Shown: positions 49,708-59,181, counted from the first letter of the stretch. The stretch: DNA of 64,000 nt from SIG622 sp045652245 (GCA_045652245.1 JAZRTY010000033.1:220624-284623), one strand, 5' to 3'. A program made the numbers and translations. Notes: generated by a model not told the origin, from the letters alone.

Positions 49708-51057
49708 TTAACATAATTTCTTTTTAATTACATTTGCAACAAGCTCTGCTTGTTCTTCGATAAGCTTCATATCGCTTCCTTCGGTCATAACTCTTATGAG
49801 TGGCTCTGTTCCTGAAGGACGAACTACTATTCTGCCGGTACCGGAAAGTACTTCCTTTGCTTTTTCTATTGCTTCCTTAATATCGTTATCTGTATAGAAT
49901 TTAAGCTTTCCTTCCTGCGACACTGTTATATTTACCGTTACCTGTGGGTATCTTGTCATAACACACGCAAGCTGTGACAGTTTCTGCTTCTTTCTTGAGA
50001 TTACATCAAGCAGCTGAAGTGCTGTAAGCTGACCGTCACCTGTTGTTGCAAATTCTCTGAAAATTATATGTCCCGACTGCTCTCCTCCAAAGGCATAGTC
50101 CTCAAGGAGCATTTCCTCAAGCACAAATCTGTCACCGACCTTTGTTGGTATAAATTTAATGTCGTTTGCTTCGCAGAATTTGGTAAATCCGAAGTTTGTC
50201 ATTATTGTTCCGACAGCAGTATTCTTTGTAAGCTTTCCTCTTTCCTTCATATCAAGAGCACATATCGCCATTATAAAGTCTCCGTCGACTTCATTCCCCA
50301 GCTCGTCAACACAAAGACATCTGTCGGCATCTCCGTCAAACGCAATTCCGATATCACAATTATTGGCAAGCACATAGTTTCTGAGATTTTCAAGGTGTGT
50401 AGAACCACAATCTTTATTTATATTGATTCCGTCAGGATTGTCTGAAAGTATCGTTACATCTGCTCCGAGTCCTTCAAAAAGCTTTTTTGCAGTAACACTT
50501 GAGGAACCGTTTGCACAGTCAACTGCGACCTTCAGGGGTGCAAATTTTCCACTTATTGTAGCACGAAGAAAATCGACGTAATCATTAACTGCATTTGTAT
50601 CATATCTGATACTTCCGATATTACCGCCTGTTACAACACCCGAACCGAGATTATTATAAATAATCAATGTCTCGATTTGTTCCTCAAGCTCGTCGGGGAG
50701 CTTAAAACCGTCAGAGCTGAATATTTTTATTCCGTTGAATTCAGCAGGGTTATGGGATGCTGAAATCATTATTCCTGCGTCTGCTTTATATTTTCTTACA
50801 AGATATGCAACAGCCGGTGTAGGCACAACTCCAAGTACGGTTACATCCGCTCCAACAGAGCATAATCCCGCTGCTATTGAGTTTATAAGCATATCCGATG
50901 ATTTTCTTGTATCTGAACCGATAAGAAATCGTGGCTTATCAGTTGAATTATTTTTTAAAACGCATGCCGCTGCTCTGCCGATATTCATTGCCAGCTCGCA
51001 AGTGAGAGTTCCGTTTGCTATTCCTCTTACACCATCTGTTCCGAAAAGTCTGCCCAT
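49708..51057 (-). CDS. glmM: Phosphoglucosamine mutase GlmM
   Basis: A 449-residue alpha-D-phosphohexomutase converting glucosamine-6-P to glucosamine-1-P. FGTDGVRGIAN opens it, ISASHNPAEFNGIK carries the phosphoserine, DGDADRC binds Mg2+, and VRPSGTEPLIRVM is the phosphate-binding loop. AAAGGG precedes ATG 51057. The adjacent left-handed beta-helix protein resembles the acetyltransferase half of GlmU, the next enzyme of UDP-GlcNAc synthesis. Confidence 0.96.
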   Translation of the reverse strand: MGRLFGTDGVRGIANGTLTCELAMNIGRAAACVLKNNSTDKPRFLIGSDTRKSSDMLINSIAAGLCSVGADVTVLGVVPTPAVAYLVRKYKADAGIMISASHNPAEFNGIKIFSSDGFKLPDELEEQIETLIIYNNLGSGVVTGGNIGSIRYDTNAVNDYVDFLRATISGKFAPLKVAVDCANGSSSVTAKKLFEGLGADVTILSDNPDGININKDCGSTHLENLRNYVLANNCDIGIAFDGDADRCLCVDELGNEVDGDFIMAICALDMKERGKLTKNTAVGTIMTNFGFTKFCEANDIKFIPTKVGDRFVLEEMLLEDYAFGGEQSGHIIFREFATTGDGQLTALQLLDVISRKKQKLSQLACVMTRYPQVTVNITVSQEGKLKFYTDNDIKEAIEKAKEVLSGTGRIVVRPSGTEPLIRVMTEGSDMKLIEEQAELVANVIKKKLC

Positions 51058-51086
51058 AATTATCCCTTTCTGTATTATGTTAATAA

Positions 51087-51755
51087 TTAAATTTTTTCGC
51101 AAATATCATTTGCTGCTTTATAAATACTGTTTTCCGGAATATAACCCCTGACACTTGAGGTCGGATATATATTTGAGTGTCTTCCGACTACTGTTCCGGG
51201 GTTAAGTACACTGTTACATCCGACTTCAACGAAGTCACCGAGAATTGCGCCGATCTTTTTAAGACCTGTTTCGATTTTTTCGCCGTATACATTTATACTG
51301 ACAAGGCTTTTATCGGATTTTACGTTCGAGGTTATTCCCCCTGCTCCGATATGGGATTTATATCCTAAAACCGAATCACCGACATAATTAAAATGAGGCA
51401 CCTGAACATTATCAAAGAGTATACAATTTTTAAGTTCAGTAGAATTACCTACAACACAATTTTTTCCGACAATTACGCTCCCCCTGATAAATGCTGACGG
51501 TCTTATCTCACTGCCCTCATCAATAATACACGGCCCGTCGATATATATATTAGGGTATAGCTTACAATCCTTTGCTATCCAGACATCTTTTTTGTATAGG
51601 TTGAATTTATCCTGTGGAAGTGTATTTCCGAGTTTTATGATAAAATCGGAAATATGCGGTAATACCTCCCAGGGGTATGTATAATCCTTAAAAAGCTCTG
51701 CCGAAATTGTTTTATCAAGCTCCAGCAGAGTCGAAGTTTGTACTTTTTTCAACAT
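51087..51755 (-). CDS. Left-handed beta-helix acyltransferase resembling the GlmU C-terminal half
   Basis: A 222-residue hexapeptide-repeat protein. After about 60 residues without the nucleotidyltransferase fold come repeats of [LIV]-G-x-x-x-x, and VPHFNYVGDSVLGYKSHIGAGG aligns with the GlmU acetyltransferase site, keeping the His and the GDS/IGAG positions. GGAGG four bases upstream sets the start. It is 30 bases before glmM on the same strand, so acetylation of glucosamine-1-P is a good guess; other sugars remain possible. Confidence 0.85.
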   Translation of the reverse strand: MLKKVQTSTLLELDKTISAELFKDYTYPWEVLPHISDFIIKLGNTLPQDKFNLYKKDVWIAKDCKLYPNIYIDGPCIIDEGSEIRPSAFIRGSVIVGKNCVVGNSTELKNCILFDNVQVPHFNYVGDSVLGYKSHIGAGGITSNVKSDKSLVSINVYGEKIETGLKKIGAILGDFVEVGCNSVLNPGTVVGRHSNIYPTSSVRGYIPENSIYKAANDICEKI

Positions 51756-51893
51756 AAATCCTCCAAATGCGTAAAAATACCCTTTAATATTATACACTAT
51801 TAATTGTGAACAAGTCAATACTTTTTGCGTAGTTTCTTGATTTGCGAAATATATTACCATATATTCCCGAATATTGTATTATTTTTTTCGCAA

Positions 51894-51929
51894 AAAATAA
51901 GTGATATTGCAACTCAATACCACTTATTT
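51894..51929. terminator. Terminator after the esterase gene
   Basis: AAATAAGTG(A)TATTG pairs with CAATACCACTTATTT; T/A runs flank it on both sides. Confidence 0.8.
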
Positions 51930-51948
51930 TTTATTTATTCCATAGAGA

Positions 51949-52596
51949 TTAAATTCTTTCGTTAACCTGGGCAATCAGCCAATCGACAAGGTCACTGCCG
52001 GTATATGCAGCATCATACGAATTATGACCTAATTTTCCATAAAGTGTTATGGTTGCTTTTCCACCTGCACGATTTACTGACTTTACCATTTCGATTGAAC
52101 GTTTTACCGGTACTACATCATCAAGCACGCCGTGGAAGGCTTTTATCGGAACATCCTTTAAAAGCTCTGCTCGCCATTCCATTCCTCCACCACATATAGG
52201 TGCAAGAGCTGAAAAATAATTCGGGTACGAGAGTCCAAGTTCCCAGGTACCAAATCCTCCCATACTAAGACCAGTTGCAGATATTCTGTGCTTATCAACC
52301 TTATACTTTTCTGCAACAAATTCAATAAGCTCCATCAGCTCTTCAACATAGTTATTCCATACTCTGCCAGAAGGACACTGTGGTGACAGAACAATAAATC
52401 CTCTTGGAGTATGTTTTTCATAGGTTCTTGCAAGTCCCCCGTTTTTAACCTTATTTACATCATCGCCTCTCTCACCTGCGCCATGAAGAAACACTATCAT
52501 CGGTAACCCTTCACAAAGCTGTTCGGGAAGAGCTACAAGGTAATTAAAATGTACACTCGGTTTAATCTTGCTTTTAAATTCAAATGCTGTATTCAT
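51949..52596 (-). CDS. Alpha/beta-hydrolase, esterase/PHB-depolymerase-like
   Basis: A 215-residue hydrolase. VFLHGAGERGDDV forms the oxyanion region, GLSMGGFGTWELG holds the nucleophilic Ser, DDVVP the acidic residue and GHNSYD the catalytic His. This is the group of small feruloyl/acetylxylan-esterase-like enzymes. No signal peptide, so it acts in the cytoplasm. GAGGA precedes ATG 52596. It lies 82 bases after the SLH gene. Confidence 0.9.
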   Translation of the reverse strand: MNTAFEFKSKIKPSVHFNYLVALPEQLCEGLPMIVFLHGAGERGDDVNKVKNGGLARTYEKHTPRGFIVLSPQCPSGRVWNNYVEELMELIEFVAEKYKVDKHRISATGLSMGGFGTWELGLSYPNYFSALAPICGGGMEWRAELLKDVPIKAFHGVLDDVVPVKRSIEMVKSVNRAGGKATITLYGKLGHNSYDAAYTGSDLVDWLIAQVNERI

Positions 52597-52630
52597 ATTT
52601 GTTCCTCGCAATTCTATCTTTATCAACAAC

Positions 52631-52663
52631 GAATGCCCCAAATTTCAAAAATTCAGGGCATTC
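52631..52663. repeat. Inverted repeat between SLH and esterase genes
   Basis: GAATGCCCC pairs with GGGCATTC; no T run follows, so it is a leader hairpin or mRNA processing site more than a terminator. Confidence 0.5.
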
Positions 52664-52678
52664 AGATTTATTATGCTC

Positions 52679-54403
52679 TTAGTTGTGGAAATAGTAAATC
52701 ATATGACGGAAAGCTGCTTCCATTACTTCATAGAAATACCAGGTACCTTTTTCAAGGTCATTAAACGGAATTCCGTTATCCTTAATATAATTATCTATAG
52801 CCTTAGTATTAGCTGTTCTGCCGGATAATCTGTTGAGAATTGTAACTGCTTCGGCTCTTGTTATAAGATTTGAAGGTAAGAAGGTATTATCTGCGTATCC
52901 TGTTACTATTCCTTTTTCGTATACAAAGGAAACATAATTTGCATACCATTCGTCACTTGAAACATCTGCAAAGTTTGATGTATATGTTTTGCTTTCGTCA
53001 AAATCCTGAGAAGCTCTTGCAATTATCGCTGCAGCCTCTGCTCTTGTAAGTCCTTTTTCGGGACCTACTGTTCCGTCCGGATAACCACTGATAAAGGTTT
53101 CATGAACACCGTCTATTTCATAAAGTGCTGTTAAGGTTGTATTTGCTTTAACCTTGTAAGCTGAAAGGTCAGCTACGTGTTCTCCATCGAGCGACCAGCC
53201 GATAAACTTCATTCCGACAGGTGCTATAACGGCAGGAAATTCTGAAATCAATGCATTAGGAGCTACGCTAAAGGTGTGCTTTTCATTTTCCGGGAATTTT
53301 CCCTCGCCTGCATCAAACTGAAGTGTATACTGTGCAGGGGCTGCTCCGCCGCCACCGCCGCCTGCAGGTGGAACAACACCGCCACCGCCACCTTCGGGAA
53401 CTGCTCCGTTTCCTTCGGTTACAACATTTTCAACTATTTTTGATGCACCCTTTTTATCGCTTTCAGTTATGGGAGTAACTACTATCTTATATGTTTTTCC
53501 GGACTCTATTCCGTTGTTTTCTGCATTGAATTCGGGAAGTGTTAATCCGTCCTGTACATTGATATTGCTCTTTTCTACTATTGTTGCTGTATTTTCAACT
53601 ACATTTCCGTTTTCATCAAGAATCGAAACTTCATATGCGGTAATTACAGAATACATACCATCATTAGAATTGAGGGCACCGGGGAGCTTTACTTTGATTA
53701 CGGTTCTTCCTACTTCATATGTAACACCTGTTACATCAGAAATATCAATTGTAATCTCGTTTGCCTGTCCGTTTACTGTTGCGGGAGTGAGATTTACAAT
53801 TTCGCTTCCTGCTGCACCGTTATACTTTGCTGTTTCATACGCATCACTCCAGCCATCCGGCAGATTTGTATTCTGAACTACAGAAAATAGATTGGTTGCT
53901 GACTTGAGGTCATCTGCACTTGCTCCATCTGCCAATGCAAAGTAAATTGTTGCAATCTGCTTTGCAGCTTGTGTTGCATCAATTGCAGGTGACGATATAT
54001 CCAAGTCGTTCTTTACCCAAGCAAAGTAAATATTTCCACGTGTTGCAGATATCATATCTTCTGTTGTATTTGTTTCAGCAGTTGTAAGAACACTGTATTC
54101 ATCATCTGCATATCCCTTTACAATATCAGAAAATGCATCGGTTGCAGCAAAATCGGTAACTGTAGCACCCGATACCTTGACAAGTTTCAATAAGCTTGTA
54201 TTATATTTCAAGCCATATCTACCAACCGAGTATTCTCCGCCTTTGATAAATACCTTTGCGTCACCGTAGCCTTTTTCAACATCATAGTTGAACACTATGC
54301 TATAACCGTCATCCGCTGCGGCTGTCGCAACTATGCCAAAACATCCGATGAGCATAACAGCTGCAAGTAATAATGAGATAATTTTCTTTGTCATTTTCAA
54401 CAT
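52679..54403 (-). CDS. SLH-anchored surface protein with cohesin-like N-terminus
   Basis: A 574-residue exported protein: signal peptide (1-30), a cohesin-like domain (about 35-190: YGDAKVFIKGGEYSVGRYGLKYN, then TSLLKLVKVSG), a beta-rich segment, a Gly/Pro hinge (GGGGGVVPPAGGGGGG), an InlB-like repeat (YTLQFDAGEG...MKFIGWSLDGE) and two SLH domains with the TRAEAAAIIARA and TRAEAVTILNRL helices that bind pyruvylated cell-wall polymer. GGAGG five bases upstream sets the start at 54403. It may hold dockerin proteins or simply be a surface adhesin; no cellulosome gene is in view. Confidence 0.88.
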   Translation of the reverse strand: MLKMTKKIISLLLAAVMLIGCFGIVATAAADDGYSIVFNYDVEKGYGDAKVFIKGGEYSVGRYGLKYNTSLLKLVKVSGATVTDFAATDAFSDIVKGYADDEYSVLTTAETNTTEDMISATRGNIYFAWVKNDLDISSPAIDATQAAKQIATIYFALADGASADDLKSATNLFSVVQNTNLPDGWSDAYETAKYNGAAGSEIVNLTPATVNGQANEITIDISDVTGVTYEVGRTVIKVKLPGALNSNDGMYSVITAYEVSILDENGNVVENTATIVEKSNINVQDGLTLPEFNAENNGIESGKTYKIVVTPITESDKKGASKIVENVVTEGNGAVPEGGGGGVVPPAGGGGGGAAPAQYTLQFDAGEGKFPENEKHTFSVAPNALISEFPAVIAPVGMKFIGWSLDGEHVADLSAYKVKANTTLTALYEIDGVHETFISGYPDGTVGPEKGLTRAEAAAIIARASQDFDESKTYTSNFADVSSDEWYANYVSFVYEKGIVTGYADNTFLPSNLITRAEAVTILNRLSGRTANTKAIDNYIKDNGIPFNDLEKGTWYFYEVMEAAFRHMIYYFHN

Positions 54404-54459
54404 CTTGTCCTCCGAAAATTTATTTAAAGGCATTTTTATACCTTTTTACAGATAGTTAT

Positions 54460-54488
54460 ATTTTACATCAAATTTGTGTTGTTGTCAA
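54460..54488 (-). promoter_or_regulatory. Promoter of the SLH protein gene
   Basis: On the minus strand TTGACA (54483-54488), 17-base spacer and TAAAAT (54460-54465). Confidence 0.75.
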
Positions 54489-54614
54489 GTATTTTTTTGC
54501 TTTTTCGAATAAAAATATCTATGTTATCTTAATTGTTTGTAACGGATTGCAAAATTCCCTTGTTTCTATTTTCTTTTTTGTGAATTCTTAAGAAAAATAG
54601 TTACATATATTTCC

Positions 54615-54643
54615 TTGACATCTTCGATTTTTAGTTATATAAT
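54615..54643 (+). promoter_or_regulatory. Perfect consensus promoter of the CDF-scpAB operon
   Basis: TTGACA (54615-54620), 17-base spacer and TATAAT (54638-54643), 38 bases before the start codon. Confidence 0.85.
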
Positions 54644-54680
54644 GTATAGTAGTTCATTTTAATCTATTTCGGGTGGTTAT

Positions 54681-55853
54681 ATGCTTACTTCGTTTATAAA
54701 TTTTTTCGTCGGCTCTGACAAAAATCCTGCTGATTACCGTAAAGCTTGTGGTTCCTTTGCCGGCTTCTTCGGTATTTTTACAAACATTCTTCTTTTTGTT
54801 ATGAAGGTTTTTATCGGGGTTATTTCCGGCAGTATTTCAATTATTGCCGACGCTGTTAACAATCTCGGCGACTTTGCTTCCTCTATTTTTACTGTTATCG
54901 GCTTCAAGCTTGCTTCAAAGCCTGCCGACGAGGAGCATCCCTTTGGTCACGCAAGAATTGAGTATCTCACGGGGCTTGGTATTTCACTCCTTGTTATTCT
55001 CATCGGCTTTGAATTTTTCAAGTCTTCTGTTGAAAAAATCCTTTCTCCTACTCTGCCGAGCTTTAGTGTTATTACCTATGCTATTCTGATTATCTCGGTA
55101 ATTATAAAGCTTTTCCAGGGACTTGTTTACAAAAAAATCGGTCAAATGATAAATTCTCAGCCGCTTATTGCTTCCTTTACCGACAGTTTCAGCGATGTTA
55201 TCTCGACACTTGCCGTTCTTATCGGTGCTGTCGTTTCCTCTTTATTTGATATTTCCATAGACGGTTATATCGGCATCGCCGTTTCTGCTTTTATTATGTA
55301 TTCCGGAATAAAGCTTGTTCTTGAGTCGGTTAATACTCTTATTGGCACTGCTCCGGATGTTGATTTTGTCGACAAGCTTGTAGAGGAGCTTTCCGGTTAC
55401 CCGATAACTCTCGGCGTGCATGACCTTGAGATTCACTCCTACGGGGCCGACAAATCCTTTGCTTCTGTTCATCTTGAAATTGACGCAAACTCGGATATTC
55501 TGGAAGCACACGACACCATTGACACAATCGAACGTGAAATTTACGAAAAATTCGGCACATACCTTGTTATTCATGCCGACCCGATTGTTACTGACAGTCC
55601 CGAGCTTACAAAAATAAAAAATAAAGTTATTGAAATTTTGAGGGACATTTCTTCGGATATTTCGATGCACGATTTCCGTGCTGTTTTCGGTATTACTCAT
55701 ACAAATCTCATTTTTGATATCTGTATTCCCTATTCTTTTGAATTATCCGAAGCTGCCGCAAAAGCTTTGATTTCCTCTAAAATCAAACAGCTGAATCCCG
55801 AATTCAATGCTGTTATCAGCGTTGACAGGGATTTCAGAAGAAAGAAGGTTTAA
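54681..55853 (+). CDS. Cation diffusion facilitator (CDF) efflux protein
   Basis: A 390-residue transporter with six membrane helices. Helix 2 has ADAVNNLGDFASS and helix 5 TDSFSDVISTLAV, the paired Asp-rich metal sites, and HPFGHARIEYL is the CDF loop. The C-terminal cytosolic domain (about 215-300, HDLEIHSYGADKSFASVHLE) is the usual dimerising metal sensor, followed by an extra tail of about 90 residues. Exports divalent cations such as Zn2+, Mn2+ or Fe2+ against H+. Confidence 0.94.
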   Translation: MLTSFINFFVGSDKNPADYRKACGSFAGFFGIFTNILLFVMKVFIGVISGSISIIADAVNNLGDFASSIFTVIGFKLASKPADEEHPFGHARIEYLTGLGISLLVILIGFEFFKSSVEKILSPTLPSFSVITYAILIISVIIKLFQGLVYKKIGQMINSQPLIASFTDSFSDVISTLAVLIGAVVSSLFDISIDGYIGIAVSAFIMYSGIKLVLESVNTLIGTAPDVDFVDKLVEELSGYPITLGVHDLEIHSYGADKSFASVHLEIDANSDILEAHDTIDTIEREIYEKFGTYLVIHADPIVTDSPELTKIKNKVIEILRDISSDISMHDFRAVFGITHTNLIFDICIPYSFELSEAAAKALISSKIKQLNPEFNAVISVDRDFRRKKV

Positions 55854-55865
55854 GGAGACGTTACT

Positions 55866-56561
55866 ATGTTGATTTCAGCAATTCAGAATTTTTCCCAAAA
55901 CCCGATGGGAACTATTGTTATTATACTTTTGCTTATCCCGTCCCTGCTTATTGCTCTTACCGTTCACGAATATGCTCACGGTCGTGCAGCTCTCGCTCTC
56001 GGCGACAAGACGGCGCTTATGATGGGCAGGCTAACTCTCAATCCACTCAAGCACCTTGACCCGATTGGCGCCTTGATGCTGTTACTTTTCGGTTTCGGTT
56101 TTGCAAAGCCGGTTCCGGTAAATTCCAGGAACTTTGATAAATTGTCCTACAAGGCAAGTATAATTATCGTTTCTCTTGCAGGTACTGTTTCAAATCTCAT
56201 TCTGGCTCTTATTGGTGTGCTTGGTATTCACATCCTTATGACTCTGGCAGCTTTCATCAGCACAAAGCTTTTTATGTTCTGGAGCGTGAGCGTTTCCTTC
56301 TTTCAATATTTTGCCGCTTTGAATGTTGGTCTTGCAATCTTTAATCTTATTCCGATTCCTCCGCTTGACGGTTCAAGAATTTTAACTGTTTTTCTTCCCG
56401 TAAAGGCACAAATGTGGTTTTTAAAATATGAGCAATACATTCAGCTTATAATTTTTGCTATGCTTTGGTTCGGTATTCTTGACACGCCTCTTTATTTTTT
56501 GAGAGATGCAGTTTTATCGGGTCTTCATAAGCTTATTTCTTTAATTCCGTTTTTAGTGTAA
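55866..56561 (+). CDS. Site-2-type M50 membrane metallopeptidase
   Basis: A 231-residue polytopic protein. VHEYAHGRAA provides the HExxH-type zinc site and NLIPIPPLDGSRIL the distal NPxxPLDG with the third ligand Asp; about six helices, no PDZ domain. This short type is common in Firmicutes next to scpAB, where it is conserved by position. Substrate is unknown. It follows the CDF gene by 12 bases after AAGGAG. Confidence 0.93.
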   Translation: MLISAIQNFSQNPMGTIVIILLLIPSLLIALTVHEYAHGRAALALGDKTALMMGRLTLNPLKHLDPIGALMLLLFGFGFAKPVPVNSRNFDKLSYKASIIIVSLAGTVSNLILALIGVLGIHILMTLAAFISTKLFMFWSVSVSFFQYFAALNVGLAIFNLIPIPPLDGSRILTVFLPVKAQMWFLKYEQYIQLIIFAMLWFGILDTPLYFLRDAVLSGLHKLISLIPFLV

Positions 56562-56598
56562 TTTCACGACGGACTCGCTCTTACACGAACAATCTTTT

Positions 56599-56618
56599 TG
56601 CCGCAAAGTCTAGCGGCA
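56599..56618 (+). repeat. Hairpin upstream of scpA
   Basis: TGCCGC pairs with GCGGCA around eight bases, immediately before the scpA ribosome site; no T run, so more likely an mRNA structure than a terminator. Confidence 0.4.
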
Positions 56619-56633
56619 GAATGGAGTATTATT

Positions 56634-57491
56634 ATGTCAAAAAACTCTGTAAATGAACAAAATCCTGCCGAAGTCCTCGATTTATTTGACGAAGGTGATT
56701 CCCTAACCTTTACATTAGAGGAGATTTTCGAGGGGCCACTTGACCTTTTGCTTGCGCTTATTGCAAAAAACAAGGTCAGCATTTATGACATTCCGATTCA
56801 GCTTATTTTTGAGCAGTATATGGACTATATTGCAAAAATGGAGCTATTTAATATGGAAGTTGCTTCCTCCTTTATCGTTATGGCTGCCCAGCTTATGGTT
56901 ATAAAATCGAGAATGTTGCTTCCCCCTAAAGAGGAAGATGAGGAAGACCCACGTCAGGAGCTTGTTGATATGCTTCTTGAATATCAGAGGGCAAAGGAAA
57001 CTGCAAACGAGCTTCACGAGCGTGAACTTACATATACCGGAAGATTTGAGAAGCCGGCACAAAAGCTTGAAGGTGAACCGGAATACTCACTGACTCATGA
57101 GGTTGAGCTTTTGCGTGAGGCTTTCCTTCGTGCGTATTCGAGAAAATTTGCTTCCGAGCAAAATATTCTGCTTATGGAAGAGCCTATCGGTGAGCTTATT
57201 ACCGCTACACGTCAAATCAGTGTTACCGAAAAAATAAATTCTGTTGTAAGTGTTCTAAAAAGCGTAAAACGCACAACACTTCAGAGCGTTTTTATGTCCT
57301 CTCATTCTAAGCACGAGCTTGTTGCAACACTGCTTGCTATCCTTGAGCTAATCAAGGGCAAACGAATAACTGTACTGTATACAAGTGACGAGGATTACAG
57401 TGAATGTGATATACAGTATAACGAAGATGCAGAGGGTACAGAGCTTGACATAACTACCGATGACTTTTTTAAAGCATCTGAATTTGAATAA
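56634..57491 (+). CDS. scpA: Segregation and condensation protein ScpA
   Basis: A 285-residue kleisin. The N-terminal FEGPLDLLLALIAKNKVSIYDIPI binds the SMC neck, and the C-terminal winged helix (about 210-280) binds the SMC cap. It forms the bacterial condensin with SMC and ScpB. GGAGT precedes ATG 56634. scpB follows 20 bases later. Confidence 0.95.
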   Translation: MSKNSVNEQNPAEVLDLFDEGDSLTFTLEEIFEGPLDLLLALIAKNKVSIYDIPIQLIFEQYMDYIAKMELFNMEVASSFIVMAAQLMVIKSRMLLPPKEEDEEDPRQELVDMLLEYQRAKETANELHERELTYTGRFEKPAQKLEGEPEYSLTHEVELLREAFLRAYSRKFASEQNILLMEEPIGELITATRQISVTEKINSVVSVLKSVKRTTLQSVFMSSHSKHELVATLLAILELIKGKRITVLYTSDEDYSECDIQYNEDAEGTELDITTDDFFKASEFE

Positions 57492-57511
57492 AAAAATTTA
57501 TGGAGACTGAA

Positions 57512-58225
57512 ATGAACAAAGAAATTACAAACAATGACGCAGTACAGCTTGACCTTGCTTTTGACCTTGAATATCTTGTCGGGTGTGCCGAGGCTGTACT
57601 TTTTGCCGTTGGTAGTGCAATTGAATATGAAAAGCTTGCAGAAAGCATTGATACAAGACCCGAATACATACCGATAATTCTCGACGAACTTGCAAGACGT
57701 TACAAAGAAAGAGATACATCCATTGAAGTGTTGATTATGGAAAAGTACGCAGGACTTTGCACGAAGGGCGAATATGCAGATGTAGTAAGAAGAGCTTTGG
57801 AAATAAGAAAAAATCAGCCTTTATCAAAGGCGGCTCTTGAGGTTCTTGCTGTTATTGCTTACAATCAGCCGACAACAAGAGCTTTTGTTGAAAAGGTACG
57901 TGGAGTTGAGTCTCCGTCGGTTATTTCCACCCTTGCCGAAAAGGGGCTTATCGAGGAATGTGGCAGGCTCGACACGCCGGGACGTCCGGTGCTTTATGCA
58001 ACCACCCCCGTTTTTCTGCGCACCTTTGGACTTGCCTCAATTGATGAGCTTGGTCCTGCTCCTGACGTTTCTGAAATGGCGGCAAGTCTTGCTGCAAGCG
58101 AGGAGCTATTGTTGCTTCAGCAAAACACATACGATGAAAACCAGCTTACCTTCGACGAGGATGCGTTTATGACAACCGTTTCTCCTGACGACAAGGATAG
58201 CAATGATGAAACTGAGAATTTGTAA
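57512..58225 (+). CDS. scpB: Segregation and condensation protein ScpB
   Basis: A 237-residue protein with two winged-helix domains: CAEAVLFAVGSAIEYEKLAESI and LSKAALEVLAVIAYNQPTTRAFVEKVRGVES, then GRPVLYATTPVFLRTFGLASIDEL. It dimerises and holds ScpA in the SMC complex; the acidic tail is typical. GGAGA precedes ATG 57512. Confidence 0.95.
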   Translation: MNKEITNNDAVQLDLAFDLEYLVGCAEAVLFAVGSAIEYEKLAESIDTRPEYIPIILDELARRYKERDTSIEVLIMEKYAGLCTKGEYADVVRRALEIRKNQPLSKAALEVLAVIAYNQPTTRAFVEKVRGVESPSVISTLAEKGLIEECGRLDTPGRPVLYATTPVFLRTFGLASIDELGPAPDVSEMAASLAASEELLLLQQNTYDENQLTFDEDAFMTTVSPDDKDSNDETENL

Positions 58226-58250
58226 ATTATAATTGAAAGGAAATATAAAA

Positions 58251-58694
58251 ATGAAAGTATTTGTATCATGCGACCATGCAGGCATTGAGCTGAAAAATGA
58301 GTTATGTGCCTACATCAATGAAAAAGAGGGCTTTGAAGCAATAAACATTGGTATTGAAGCAGGTGAAAAAATTGACTACCCGGTTGCTGCTGAGGCACTG
58401 TGTAAAGAAGTTCTGTCAAATAAGGCGCTCGGAATTCTTATTTGTGGTACAGGCATCGGAATGTCTATGTCTGCAAACAAGGTAAACGGTATTCGTGCAG
58501 CTGCTGTGAGTGAGCCGTACAGTGCAAAGCTTACAAGAGTACACAATGATGCGAATGTTCTTTGTATGGGTGCTCGTGTTGTAGGTCCTGAGCTTGCAAA
58601 AATGATTGTTGATGCGTTCCTTGATGCGAAGTTTGAAGGTGGCAGACACGCAGCACGTGTTGAACTTATGAATGAAATCGAGAAGAGAAATTAA
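58251..58694 (+). CDS. rpiB: Ribose-5-phosphate isomerase B
   Basis: A 147-residue RpiB/LacAB-fold isomerase interconverting ribose-5-P and ribulose-5-P. SCDHAG holds the Asp-His pair, LICGTGIGMSMSANK the phosphate site and catalytic Cys, and HNDANVLCMGARVVG the second conserved stretch. LacAB-type galactose-6-P isomerase is the main alternative but works as two subunits. GAAAGGA precedes ATG 58251. Confidence 0.93.
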   Translation: MKVFVSCDHAGIELKNELCAYINEKEGFEAINIGIEAGEKIDYPVAAEALCKEVLSNKALGILICGTGIGMSMSANKVNGIRAAAVSEPYSAKLTRVHNDANVLCMGARVVGPELAKMIVDAFLDAKFEGGRHAARVELMNEIEKRN

Positions 58695-58711
58695 GTCTTC
58701 AGAACAGATTT

Positions 58712-58745
58712 CAGGGGATACAGTTTAGTATCCCCTGCTCTTTTC
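58712..58745 (+). terminator. Terminator of the CDF-scpAB-rpiB operon
   Basis: CAGGGGATA (58712-58720) pairs with TATCCCCTG (58729-58737); a T-rich tail follows. Confidence 0.88.
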
Positions 58746-58778
58746 TTCAAAAAAATCTAAAATATTTACCGAATGTAC

Positions 58779-58807
58779 TTGAATATTATTAAAAAATGCC
58801 GTATAAT
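58779..58807 (+). promoter_or_regulatory. Promoter of ssrA
   Basis: TTGAAT (58779-58784), 17-base spacer, TATAAT (58802-58807). Confidence 0.8.
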
Positions 58808-58832
58808 AAAGTATGTGATGTATTATAACTAT

Positions 58833-59181
58833 GGGGGCGTAAAGGTTTCGACAGGGATAATGACTCACGGTAAGCGAGCAGAGGTGTGGGAGCTCTTTAA
58901 AACGCCACAACTTTTAAAATTAAACGCTAACAACAAATTAGCTCTCGCTGCCTAATTTTGGCGGCCGTCATACCGGAAAGTACCGCGATTCCGGATATGG
59001 CGTCACTTAGCGGTGAACGTGAACAGACTTAAGCTTTGCTGTCTGTCATGAATTTATGAAGCTACTTTTGTATGATCCTGTTTATCGGTAGTACACGGGG
59101 AATTCAGTAGATAATCTACGCTCGTAGAAGGCTGTGCCGATTTGTTTTTGGACACGGGTTCGACTCCCGTCGCCTCCACCA
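58833..59181 (+). ncRNA. ssrA: tmRNA
   Basis: A 349-base one-piece tmRNA. The 5' GGGGGCG pairs with CGCCTCC before the encoded CCA, and the T-arm GGGTTCGACTCCC is intact. The tag frame at 58926-58955 reads ANNKLALAA followed by a stop, the usual degron ending in LALAA. It rescues stalled ribosomes with SmpB. The 3' end is a classic integration site, and accessory genes follow directly. Confidence 0.96.

Noticed and set aside
53469..53876. 135-codon plus-strand ORF inside the SLH gene
   Set aside because: It lies wholly opposite a well-supported exported protein and has no ribosome site or recognisable sequence.
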